Part shown: piece by piece, positions 55,199 to 64,000 of the stretch | Numbering within the stretch: the first letter of the stretch is position 1 | Layout: every line of letters begins with the position of its first letter | Program-made: the position numbers and the translations under genes | The notes under the pieces: model-generated | Seen by the model: only the letters and a program-made list of their open reading frames with translations | Databases searched by the model: none | Told to the model about the DNA's origin: nothing | DNA from: Loripinus fragilis | Lineage: Eukaryota > Mollusca > Bivalvia > Lucinida > Lucinidae | Reading direction: 5' to 3' | Assembly: GCA_964019695.1 (NCBI GenBank) | Contig: OZ026530.1 | Location: 36,132,835 to 36,196,834, forward strand | DNA length: 64,000 nt

Positions 55199-55665
55199 GA
55201 CCCACTTCGAATCAAAGTTTAGTTCCTACTATAGTGACTGAAGTTCAATTCGAACATCAATAGTTGCTACTATAGTGACGTCACGAACCTACTAAAGATC
55301 AACGGTGGGTCAGAGCACCGTTACTCTAGTAGCTTGTCTGGTTCACTCCTCTAGACCTATCTAGCAAGATGGGTTCAAGATCTATCAATAACCTCAAAAT
55401 CTCTTTATTTTACAAAATAAATCTTTGATATGTTCGATTTGCGGTCCCTCTTATTTGTAATTGCTAATTAGAGTAGGCTGTGCAGTTTATGCACACCCTT
55501 TTTGTCTACGATGAAGAATTGAGGTGGGGCATACAGGGCTATTCCCTTTGTTTACTTGATAACTAATTAAAAGGTTGCAACTGTAGCCGTTCTGGTGTAA
55601 ACGTACGCAAATATCTATTACGTAAGGCCTTTAGTAGGAACTTTAGTTCGATTTGAAGTGGGCCA
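55199..55665. mobile_element. Candidate MITE with about 34-bp inverted ends
   Basis: The left end GACCCACTTCGAATCAAAGT..AGTTCCTACTA is complementary, with a few mismatches, to TTAGTAGGAACTTTAGTTCG..AAGTGGGCC at 55629-55665. A second TTCGAA/CTACTATAGTGACG block near 55237-55282 repeats part of the left end. No coding frame. Confidence 0.5.
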
Positions 55666-56073
55666 ATATCAGATCGTTCATGTTTGGACAATCGTGGCAT
55701 GATTAATGAAGTTATAAAACTAAAGCTGCAGTTTTTTATGCGACACGCCATGATCCCAAAATATATCCTCACACCACATTTAGGATTCCTACCTCAAATT
55801 ATATACAGATATGCTCTGGGCTCGACCTTGCTAGAACTGAAACCAGAGGTCAATGTCACAGTGACCTGGAAACAGTTGGTGAATCACCAGGGTCCAAGAT
55901 GTATCTACATACCAAACATGGAATGCTACCATAAATAATATAGGCGATCTGCTGTGGGTGCAATTTTCAAGAACTGACTTCTGGGATCAAATTCACAGTG
56001 GATGAAAACAGTGAGCGACATTCTATGACCACAACATATACCCACAAATTATGGCATATAATATGAGACATGC
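55666..56073. other. Unassigned sequence
   Basis: An 84-codon plus frame (55684-55938) is open but shows no domain or splice context. GAACTGAAACCAGAGGTCAATG and CACAGTGACCTGG resemble satellite-type words seen elsewhere here. Confidence 0.35.
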
Positions 56074-56078
56074 TCTTA

Positions 56079-56550
56079 CAGGGTTCGCACCCCGGGTTCG
56101 CACAGACCTGGAAAAAATTGACCTTGGTCCTGGAAAACTCCTGGAATTTGAAAAAAAAGTGCCTTTTGTCCTGGAATTGTCCTAGATTTTGTAAAATCAT
56201 CCTTGAAAATATGAATTAGTCTTTGAAAAATATCAAATACAACTAGTCCTTTAAGATTTATGGGATGCGCAAAAAAACCTAAAAAAACTGTGAAAATCGC
56301 TAGATACACGTCAAAGAGCGAGGTGCAACTCGTATTCTATTCTATTCAATTTGTGTGATAGTCCCGGTTTTTATCACCAGTGTCAGAATCAAAGAAATCG
56401 AGTGCACCTTTACATTTGGAAGCTTCTGGCTGAAAAAGTGCACTTTTAAACGTTATGTTATACAAAATAGGGAAGAAATTGAGTCCTTAAAAATGAAAAA
56501 ATCCTGGAAAAGCCCTGGAATTCTGTTTTCCTATTCCAATACGAACCCTG
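56079..56550. mobile_element. hAT-like MITE with CAGGGTTCG ends
   Basis: The left end CAGGGTTCG and right end CGAACCCTG are inverted and flanked by TCTTA on both sides (56074-56078 and 56551-56555). The words CCTGGAAAA and CCTGGAATT recur near both ends, in the same style as the TCAAGGACTTTTCAAGG words of family E. Likely a related family. Only five flanking bases match, fewer than the 8 expected for hAT. Confidence 0.7.
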
Positions 56551-56690
56551 TCTTAACACTATGTTTTGCTTGCTGTCGGTGAGTTGTCTTGTCGCTGAAC
56601 TGTTTTGTTCCCATACACACGACAGTTATGCTAACAGTACATTATATAAATAGACAACCAGGTAGAGGGTATCACTTTTCCGACACAAAT

Positions 56691-56714
56691 GCTTGCGGCG
56701 AGAGCGCCGCAAGC
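56691..56714. repeat. Perfect 10-bp GC-rich hairpin
   Basis: GCTTGCGGCG, loop AGAG, CGCCGCAAGC. Unusually GC-rich for the window. Confidence 0.85.
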
Positions 56715-56995
56715 AAAAAAAGATGGGACATGGTTTTTAGCACACTAAATGTTCAAGCATCTTACAAGGTATACAGAATTTCATTCTCGCACACTTTATC
56801 AGGATTTCCGTTGTTTGATAATCCTATATCACATACCCGTACCAGCCCGTGGAAAAGATAATAAACCGAACAGCCGCACGCCGGCCGCACGCTGTCCGCA
56901 CGTCGATCCGTGACGCCATTGTAATGTTAAAATTACGTCACCATGTCGCATTTCAGCGTATTCAGGATTTTCTGGAAGTCTTTTTCATATTTTCC

Positions 56996-57299
56996 AAAAT
57001 AAAATGCGGTATTTAGTGGTAAACAAGTAAAAGAATCCATCATTCGCGGGAGGATGGGATAGAAAAATCCGTCCCTCGTGATCACAGTTTGTCACCACTC
57101 GTCAAGCCTCTAGATGCCAATCGGTGATCCTCAGGATGGAATTTTGCAAAATAAAATGCGTTATTTAGTGGTGAGCAAGTAAAAGAATCCATTATTCCTG
57201 GGAGGATGGGATAGAAAAATCCGTCCCTCGTGATCACAGTTTGTCATCACTCGTCAAGCCTCTAGATGCCAATCGGTGATCCTTGGGATGGAATTTTGC
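56996..57299 (+). repeat. Tandem duplication, two 152-bp units
   Basis: AAAATAAAATGCG starts both units (56996 and 57148); TAGAAAAATCCGTCCCTCGT and CCTCTAGATGCCAATCGGTG are repeated at the same spacing. The units differ at only a few positions, so the duplication is fairly recent. Confidence 0.95.
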
Positions 57300-57465
57300 A
57301 AGCCTCGCATTTTATCCCTTTTCCTCAACTCGTTTGATAAATTCAATCAAACATGAGCACTCATGTAAAATCCTCTATCCCGAAGCGAGAACTCATGTTG
57401 TTAGCTTAGTAATTTGTGCTAGACTGTGTTATGTCCCTTGATAGATACATGTAGATATACGCGAG

Positions 57466-57565
57466 TCAAGTTTACCAGGCTCGGCTTTGAGAGCGCTTGT
57501 TGAATTGCTTGGCAAGCCTTGCGATGTCAAAAAAGGGTTCTCAAAGCCTTGCCTGGTAAACTTGA
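57466..57565. mobile_element. Short hairpin element, 27-bp arms
   Basis: TCAAGTTTACCAGGC..GGCTTTGAGA and TCTCAAAGCC..GCCTGGTAAACTTGA form arms with two mismatches around a 46-base loop. Confidence 0.75.
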
Positions 57566-57944
57566 TATAAAAAAACGCAAACCTGGTATTCTATTTATCA
57601 GTTTATCCATTCTTTCACTCTTCAAACTAGAGATTATGACGTAATTTTCGATTTTTGTGTTGATTCAGTGTCATTAGCGACGTCATTCAAAAGTGCAAGG
57701 TCATCATGACCTGATAAAGGCACGTGGTGTGAGATAGACAACGTTTACCAGGCAACGTGCAACAATGTAGTTAATATGAGAGATAACTGATAAACTTGCT
57801 TTCTAGTCCGACCCATATAAAAGTTAATCGTTTCTCTGGATTTATGTAAAAAAATAAGATTGTTTCGAGTGACACAATTCTTGTTGTCTATTATTATTTA
57901 ACTTTATTTGAAATACTGAAGACAACCTTAAAATAATTAAGTTA

Positions 57945-58830
57945 GCAAAATTATCAATATGGCTCAAGAGTTTTACGCATTTTCACTAACTGACCATGAG
58001 GGAGCGCAGTGGCTCAGTGGTAGAGTGCTTGACTCGAGACCGAAGGACCGCGGGTTCGAGCCTCACCGGCGTCACTGTGTTGTGGTCCTTGAGCAAGACA
58101 CATTTATCCTAGCTTAGTACTAGTTCAACCCAGGAAGACTCGTCCCTTTATAACTGAAAGATTGTTGATGGGACGTAAAGAATCAAATCAAACAAACAAA
58201 ACTAACTGACCATGACTGGCCAGACTTATGCTCAGCAAAGCCTCGTCACCATTTTGCATACCAGTGTCTAGACAATATTAAAATGCATAGGTAAGCGAAA
58301 TTTGATCAAAATATACCACGTGATTCAAGAGTTTTGAGCATATGACCATGACCTGCCAGTCTTATCCTTGGCAAACCCTTGTCACCGTTTTGCATACCAG
58401 TGTCTCTATAATGTCAAAATGTTTAAGTATGCAACATTTGATCAAACTATATGGTGCGTTTCAACATTATGAGCATTTTCACTTAAAGATATCAACAGGC
58501 CAAAATGATGTTTGGCCGAGCCTCGTTTCATTTTGCATACCAGTGACTGGAAAATGTTAAAATAAATAAATATGCAAAATTCGATCAAAATATACCATGC
58601 GGTACAAGTTTTTTTGAGCATTTTCACTATTCGACAATAATGGACTGAAATGATGCTTAGCAAAACCCAGTCCACCAGAAAAGGCTGTCACACATGCCAA
58701 TGCTTAGATAATGTTAACATGCATTTGTATGCACACTGTGATCAAAATATACCGTGTGGTTTAAGACTAACTGCTTACGGACGGACGGATAGACAGAATC
58801 ACATAGTGATTATAGCGCAGACCCAAGGTT
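57945..58830 (+). repeat. Satellite of about 140-bp units carrying a SINE
   Basis: TTTTGCATACCAGTG occurs near 58252, 58388 and 58531, with TTTGATCAAAATATACCACG-type and GAGCATTTTCACTA words in each unit. The last unit leads into GACGGACGGATAGACAG and a short AATCACATAGTGATT hairpin (58798-58812), an arrangement like the end of the 468-bp satellite. The SINE at 58000-58200 interrupts the first unit. Confidence 0.8.
58000..58200 (+). mobile_element. tRNA-derived SINE, copy 5, with perfect 15-bp duplication
   Basis: GGAGCGCAGTGGCTCAGTGG (A box) and GCGGGTTCGAGCCTCACC (B box, about 58050-58067) open the element; the tail is AATCAAATCAAACAAACAAA. ACTAACTGACCATGA flanks it exactly (57985-57999 and 58201-58215). 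This is the best-preserved copy and probably the youngest. Confidence 0.97.
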
Positions 58831-59205
58831 CGTGGGTGAAATGGCACCAAAATTTTACCTTGCTTAAATCAGCTGCCAAAATGACATATTTGATATTTTA
58901 AGGTTAATGGTAAACGAGATGTATTGGTGCCTACCAGTTAAGTGCCGAATTTCTATAAATTTCTTTTACTGGTTAAAATTTTATGTTACAACAAAGTGCC
59001 TAAAATGTCATGAGAGTAAAACCTTTTGTGTGACATTTTTGCAGCAACCGTTTTGCCAAGGGATAATTTAATATCGAAAACTACTGAACTTGTTCATACT
59101 TTCGTGAGCCATTTGGCAAAAAGGATTGGAATTATTTTAATGCTTTGTATCTAGGCTGTATATATGTGTGTATTTTAAGTTGTTAAAACTCATTCCTAAT
59201 GACAG
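58831..59205. other. Unassigned sequence
   Basis: No feature recognised before the candidate exon at 59206. Confidence 0.35.
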
Positions 59206-59286
59206 TGATCAAGCTTTTCATAATTCTAAATGATATAAAAGCCCCCGGAAAAAGGCATATCTTTGTGGCAAATGAAACTGATATCT
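59206..59286 (+). CDS. Candidate exon of an unrecognised plus-strand gene
   Basis: 81 nt after an acceptor-like CCTAATGACAG and before a strong donor GTAAGTATC. Only one of three frames is open: IKLFIILNDIKAPGKRH then IFVANETDI. It starts and ends in phase 1. It would join the next candidate exon at 60008 through TCA (Ser). The acceptor has no strong pyrimidine tract, so this exon is the least certain of the three. Confidence 0.35.
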
Positions 59287-60007
59287 GTAAGTATCATAAA
59301 CACATTTATTCAACTTGTTATTGGCTGCATTTTAGTTTGATGCCATTTGTTTCCGTCCTTAAATATTATACACATTTTTTCTATATAACGACTGTCAGGA
59401 GTTTAAAAGTTCTTATAAAAGGACACGTTTTTTGTCAAGTCACTTTTGGTTACATTAGCAATAAATATCCAAATGCTAAAATGTCTTTTCTCTAGTGTGC
59501 CATGTACTACAAACTTGTTAAGAAGCGAAAGAATAGTACCTTGTCTTATTGTAAAACTCAAAAGCTTGTGTTTTGTGTGAGCATGAAGTAGGGAAAAACC
59601 AAAAATAAATGGCGATTGGCATTTTGAGAAGCGCGTTTTAATTCACATCCATGCAAACTTAATATGAAGACTTAGGAAATACAACAAGTGTTTAGTGTCT
59701 TTCTAAAAGCCCACTCTTTCAGATTGAAGCGTAAAAAATATCATTTATTACACAATTTTGTAAATAAAATCACTTTCAAAAAATTGTTTGCCGATGTAAC
59801 ATTTCGTGTCCAACCATGTTACGTCATGTCCTAATGTACTTAAACTCAATTATATTGACAGTAAGAAGAGTGCCAACAGTTGGAATACGAATATTAACGA
59901 GCTGGGAACAATGCGGGGGCAATCAGTATGCTTAGAACATTGAACACAAATAAAAAATATCGTCCTTAAATGTTGGGGTATTTATGGTGTCCAGTATGTT
60001 ACGCCAG

Positions 60008-60229
60008 CAACTTTTGAGAAAATAGATATAAATGTACCTAAGCACTTTATCATCGAACAATTGGCGCACTTTTTGTCACGTGGGTATACACAACTGAAAT
60101 ATATTGTACGCATCATAAGTGGCTGCGTTGTTGGAGGTTGGAGGGAGATGAAAATACCCCAGTGTTATTTTAACATGACGTTACATCTTGGCCAGAGAAA
60201 AACTGTCTGGTTGTTCATTTCAGAGAAAG
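60008..60229 (+). CDS. Candidate exon of an unrecognised plus-strand gene
   Basis: Open without stops from about 59944 to beyond the donor at 60230 (GTAAAAC). Peptide segments include FEKIDINVPKHFIIEQLAHF, YTQLKYIVRIISGCVVGG and GQRKTVWLFISEK, which look like ordered protein rather than translated repeat. Two acceptors are possible: after TACGCCAG (start 60008, phase 1, compatible with the exon at 59206) or after GTGTCCAG (start 59995, phase 0). It ends in phase 1. No family recognised. Confidence 0.45.
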
Positions 60230-60383
60230 GTAAAACATGCAAAGGAACTGACATACAAAGTGTTACTACTCTGTACATGTTGTTCATGCACAGAAAAATG
60301 TCATTTAGCGGAGAATGCTTATCAAAACGAGACTAATATTAATGATGTAACGTGGACACTATCTTCTTGTGTCTCCGTTACAG

Positions 60384-60430
60384 CCAGGTTTATAAAAGAG
60401 AATATTCAAGAGAGATCTACTTCACATTAA
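60384..60430 (+). CDS. Candidate terminal exon of the plus-strand gene
   Basis: A good acceptor with a pyrimidine-rich tract (TTCTTGTGTCTCCGTTACAG) precedes 47 nt: two bases that complete GCC (Ala) with the previous exon, then RFIKENIQERSTSH and TAA. The phase fits the donor at 60229, leaving a 154-base intron. An AATAAA lies 84 bases past the stop. Confidence 0.45.
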
Positions 60431-60513
60431 AGATGGGATGCTGAATTCTGCGTTAATGCTGTTAGTCAATCCATTGATGGTCTTTTCAGGTTTGTATGTT
60501 TACAGTTACTTTA

Positions 60514-60519
60514 AATAAA
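60514..60519 (+). promoter_or_regulatory. Candidate poly(A) signal AATAAA
   Basis: Located 84 bases after the TAA at 60428-60430, at a plausible distance for a short 3' UTR. Confidence 0.4.
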
Positions 60520-60539
60520 GCCAAATATATTGAGAGTAA

Positions 60540-61060
60540 CAAAGACGCAATTAAAAGGTGTCCCGTTACATCACTAACGCGTTTTATGTAATTTATTGAT
60601 GACAATAACTCCATTATATCTTTGAAACTCTTCTTTAAAAAGGAATGCTGAAACTGAGCTAGTCATAGTATAGTTTTGTAATATTGTAGTTGGAGTTCTA
60701 TTCAAATACACAATTACAGCAAAGATGTAATGAAGACTCTTTGATTCGTTTCCAGTTACATTACAAATGCTTAAGTTCACCCTTTAGTTTTCTGGTAATA
60801 AAATGTATTGTCTAACTATAAAATATTCCAAGAGAATGATTCCTAAATACAGTAGTCACCCAAACAGTAAAAAAGTGAAAGTATCTTGTAAAGTAAAACA
60901 TATAGCGCGAAGATGTAATGAAGACTCCAGACTTTATTGTCCAGTTACCTCACAAGTGCTTAAAGTATATTTACACCTTAGTTTTGTATAAACAAACATT
61001 TAATATCAAGTATTTAGATACATCAAGAGAAGGATTTCTAAAATCAGTAGTTAAAAAAAA
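60540..61060 (+). repeat. Diverged tandem repeat of about 190 bp
   Basis: AAGATGTAATGAAGACTC followed by CCAGTTAC.TCACAA.TGCTTAA and a CCAAGAGAATGATTCCTAAA-like stretch occurs at about 60720 and 60910; a weaker relative begins near 60545. Confidence 0.65.
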
Positions 61061-61087
61061 TGGAAACAGCGGAATTATTTTGTTTAA

Positions 61088-61725
61088 CTCTTTTGCTGCC
61101 AAACGCAACTGTAGTCGAATTTACCGTTCACTGCCAAACCGCGACTACAGTCGAAATTTAAAGGCACGGTTGATAGCTGTCTCTTTTTAACAATTATAAA
61201 GGACGCAAATCTTTCTTCTTTATTTCGAAATGTTCAGGGGACATAATGATATCGCATATGGAGATCGACAAGAATGGACCTTACAAACATGTTTGTAATG
61301 TCATTAGATTTTGCAGAAATCAAAAATATTGAAAACATGTCCATGGGGATGATATACAGGACGCATTAAGCCCTTCAACTGCTATATTTTAATTTTTCTG
61401 ATAAAACAATATGTCAAAACAAATCCTGATATTTGATACTTGATGTAGATGGATGTTTATCTATTTTTGTCATGAAATAGTTGTTTATAGGCATTTTTCA
61501 TATTTTCAATATGGCTTCCAAAATGACCACCAAAGGTCACGTGACTATCTTTTTTATCATTAGTCCAAATAAGAGTTTTATATTATAGCAACATTCTGTG
61601 AAAGTTTCACAGTGATAGGTTGAATGGTTCTGGAGATATACCCATATACCCTCAATATTTAGGAGTCCTTGAAACATGCTTGGCACTGAGGTATTGGTTT
61701 TTTGAGGTGCTTGGCAGCGAAAGTG
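61088..61725. mobile_element. piggyBac-like MITE, 638 bp, with TTAA on both sides
   Basis: TTAA at 61084-61087 and 61726-61729. The inverted ends are CTCTTTTGCTGCCAA (left) and TTGGCAGCGAAAGTG (right), agreeing at 12 of 15 positions. An inner hairpin AACTGTAGTCGAATTTA / AAATTTCGACTGTAGTCGC-like pair lies near the left end (about 61108-61160). No transposase; the 73-codon frame at 61620 has no domain. Confidence 0.75.
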
Positions 61726-61739
61726 TTAAAGCCTGTTTT

Positions 61740-63075
61740 CAGTGTGTCGTCAAGCGTTACATCAATAATTTATATGATTATAAAATTGCAAATAACTTCA
61801 GAATTACTGATTTTTTTCTTCGGGATGTTGTAGGCAGTTGACTTAGGCTTAACGCTGCACTAGAAATTAATTGCTTCAATACACTTTTATTTTTTGGTAA
61901 AAGTTGGACACTAAGTGATTAATGATGAAACAAAAAAAAGGTTGGACAAAAACACGTGTTCAAAACATGATTCAATAATTCAGCGAGATATCAAAATGAA
62001 TATATTTAGCTATTTTACAAGCTCTGGGCACATAGAAAGTCTTCTATAAGCTTTTGACAGTATCTGAAAAAAGCGTTTTCATTTCTTTGGTCATTTAGAT
62101 CAGGTCAGTGGTGTAACAGCTTTTTAGTAAAAAAATAGCTTCTTCTTTTGTACAAATCCTGATAATTGCAGAACATTGGGCAAAATATGCTGTCCAAAAT
62201 TTTGCACAGCCTGTATTTAGCTGCTGAAGTTCCTTGTAGGAAATATACCCATGTATCTCTAATTAGTCAAATGATTTAGACGGCTTCATAAATCATTAAC
62301 AGCCAAATTATATAGACAGTATTGTAAAACAATTTATGATTGAAAATGTATAAAAATATCTCCCTTTGTGCAAGCTCATATTCTTTTGTAAATTTTTCAT
62401 ACAAAAGCGTTAAATGCACTCCTGACATGTTTGCTTTTAGGTCGCCTTACCTATCTGCATGTTCATTTTCCGAACATTTCGATTTTCATTTTTAAAATGT
62501 TAAAGAACTATCATTGCTTTAAGTTTTCAAACCTTTCTTTTTTAATTGTTATTTTATTTGTTAATTTCACAACATGGTATTTTAATACTCATGTCCCAGC
62601 ATAACCAAACTTACATATAGATTTAGGGCAACATTTAAGGTTGACCCGAAAGATTCTAAATTGCTTTATATGTGTTGAAACTTTTTTCACGCTAGGGATT
62701 GATAGACCTGAAAAACAGTGAACGTCTGCAGCAAATGAATATACAAAAACGTGATGCAAGAAATAATGTAACTAGAAAATATGCATGAGGTCCGTATTAA
62801 AACTTTGACACTTTCCAGCATGGCAATCAATGTCATAGATAGTCATAATACAGACCAAGTGATCTAAATGTTGGCTTAAGCTGCATGATGAATAAAGGTT
62901 GATAATACAATTCTTAAAATGTTTTGTACTCCTGACATTCAAAGCTTCAGGATTTGCAAAACAACTATTATTTAAATATTAATAAAGCAGGTGAGTATGA
63001 TCAGGAAATATGGATATGATACTTCTTTACTGTATATTTCAAAATAGGTTTCCTTAATTTCAGTAACATGTTCTG
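61740..63075. other. Unassigned AT-rich sequence
   Basis: No gene or repeat recognised. Confidence 0.4.
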
Positions 63076-63078
63076 TTG

Positions 63079-63121
63079 GTGCACATTGGAATTGCCTCAA
63101 AGTGGCAATTCCAATGTACAC
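63079..63121. repeat. 18-bp stem hairpin
   Basis: GTGCACATTGGAATTGCC and GGCAATTCCAATGTACAC pair at 17 of 18 positions around a 7-base loop. Confidence 0.85.
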
Positions 63122-63308
63122 CTTCAACATATGTCCATTCAATAAATGAGTGTTGAAAAACCATAAAACAGGTATTCACAAACTTCTCAACTACTTTTTA
63201 TGTTTCGGTACAAACTGCACCTTCATCATATGTCAATTCAATAAATGAGTGTTGAAAAACCATAAAACAGGTTTTTACAAACTTCTCAACTACTTTTTAT
63301 GTTTCAGT
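63121..63308 (+). repeat. Tandem duplication of about 99 bp
   Basis: CCTTCAACATATGTCCATTC and CCTTCATCATATGTCAATTC start the two units at 63121 and 63220; AATAAATGAGTGTTGAAAAA and CTACTTTTTATGTTTC repeat at the same spacing. Confidence 0.9.
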
Positions 63309-63509
63309 GTAAAGAGCATGTAGAAATGAACATGTTTTTGTGTAGTTTGGCACGCACCTGGATGGCAATAATAGATAGCCAATTTTATATTATTGACAGC
63401 TTATCTTTAGATGTTTCATTGGAATGAAATGCTAACTTGGTGGTTGCCAGGTTGTATTTTAAGGGCTTCTAAAGTTTGGCACTGAATTGAATAAACAATA
63501 ATTCAAGCA

Positions 63510-63800
63510 CCTCCACCCCCATCCGTGGCTCTTTGGCTGGCAGCTGTACTTATGGGGGTGATTCTTTTGTTGTTTTTTCATTGTTTATTGTTGCTCTAAA
63601 TGTTTGTTGGGGTTTTGTATGGGGTCGTGTTTCGTTATGCAGGACCTTGTGTCCTTTATAGTTTTGTAATCCTCCTCTGGTGGAAAGAGAGCTGGTTGCT
63701 TCACTTTTATTTTCTTCTTTGTCTTGTGTGACTATTGCTGTTCTTTGCCTCTTCCTCATGGTGCAGTGTGTGATAGTGGCATTTTATTGGAATACTCACT
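63510..63800 (+). repeat. Dispersed repeat C, diverged copy 3
   Basis: CCTCTTCCTCATGGTGCAGTGTGTGATAGTGGCATTTTA matches the end of repeat C copies, written here in pieces: CCTCTTCCTCATGG and CAGTGTGTGATAGTGG. The upstream body is diverged. The 69-codon minus frame is not regarded as a gene. Confidence 0.45.
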
Positions 63801-64000
63801 TAGATTCAATCTTAAGATGTCTTTTGTCAAACTAAATTCACTAACGAAAATCACTTCAACATTAAGGTATTTTAAATGTGGTTGAGCACATACCTATATC
63901 ACTGAAGAACTTTGCAATTTTCATGAGGCAAGAAAGTAAACATTGTATTTTTTAAATTCAAACTCAGACACTCAAACTATACATTTTAGAATCTATGATA

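Noticed and set aside
58000..58075. Possible functional tRNA gene
   Set aside because: A and B boxes are present, but the sequence continues into a SINE body with target duplications, and the same head occurs in four other copies.

Overview
This is AT-rich, repeat-dense eukaryotic DNA with very little coding content. The mix of elements suggests a marine lophotrochozoan, most likely a bivalve or other mollusc: non-LTR retrotransposons with PHD finger and endonuclease regions, tRNA-derived SINEs, many short inverted-repeat DNA elements of mariner, hAT and piggyBac type, and satellites ending in a GAGCTAAAAA hairpin. The taxon is inferred from the repeat repertoire; no sequence search was possible.

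Layout. 0.3-7.7 kb holds a run of small inverted-repeat elements and a 23-base assembly gap. 7.7-13.9 kb is a retrotransposon cluster: two LINE 3' ends, a 2.1-kb cluster of inverted and tandem repeats, and a LINE with a degraded 2A-like motif, PHD finger and endonuclease. 14.7-22.7 kb holds a 468-bp satellite, two dispersed repeats and several foldback elements. 22.6-28.5 kb contains three phase-compatible exons of an unrecognised minus-strand gene, with introns packed with palindromic elements. 28.8-31.4 kb has two more LINE copies. 31.6-37.1 kb is one 5.5-kb element with long inverted arms (roughly 0.8-1 kb), a 12-unit satellite core and a SINE inserted in one arm. 37.3-49.1 kb contains a LINE copy and a 1.47-kb segment present twice; the second copy is split by a 5,005-bp inverted-repeat insertion with a TTG target duplication. 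49.9-58.9 kb has piggyBac-like and hAT-like short elements, a dead Tc1 transposase, a LINE fragment, and a satellite array carrying a recent SINE. 59.2-60.5 kb may contain the last three exons of a plus-strand gene. The rest is satellite, piggyBac-like and unassigned DNA.

No intact transposase or reverse transcriptase was found; every mobile element here is truncated, mutated or non-autonomous. The most informative structures are a hairpin at the LINE 3' ends whose two strands covary between copies, the degraded 2A-like motif, the two large inverted-repeat elements, and nested insertions that give a relative order of events. Element boundaries and identity judgements were made by eye.
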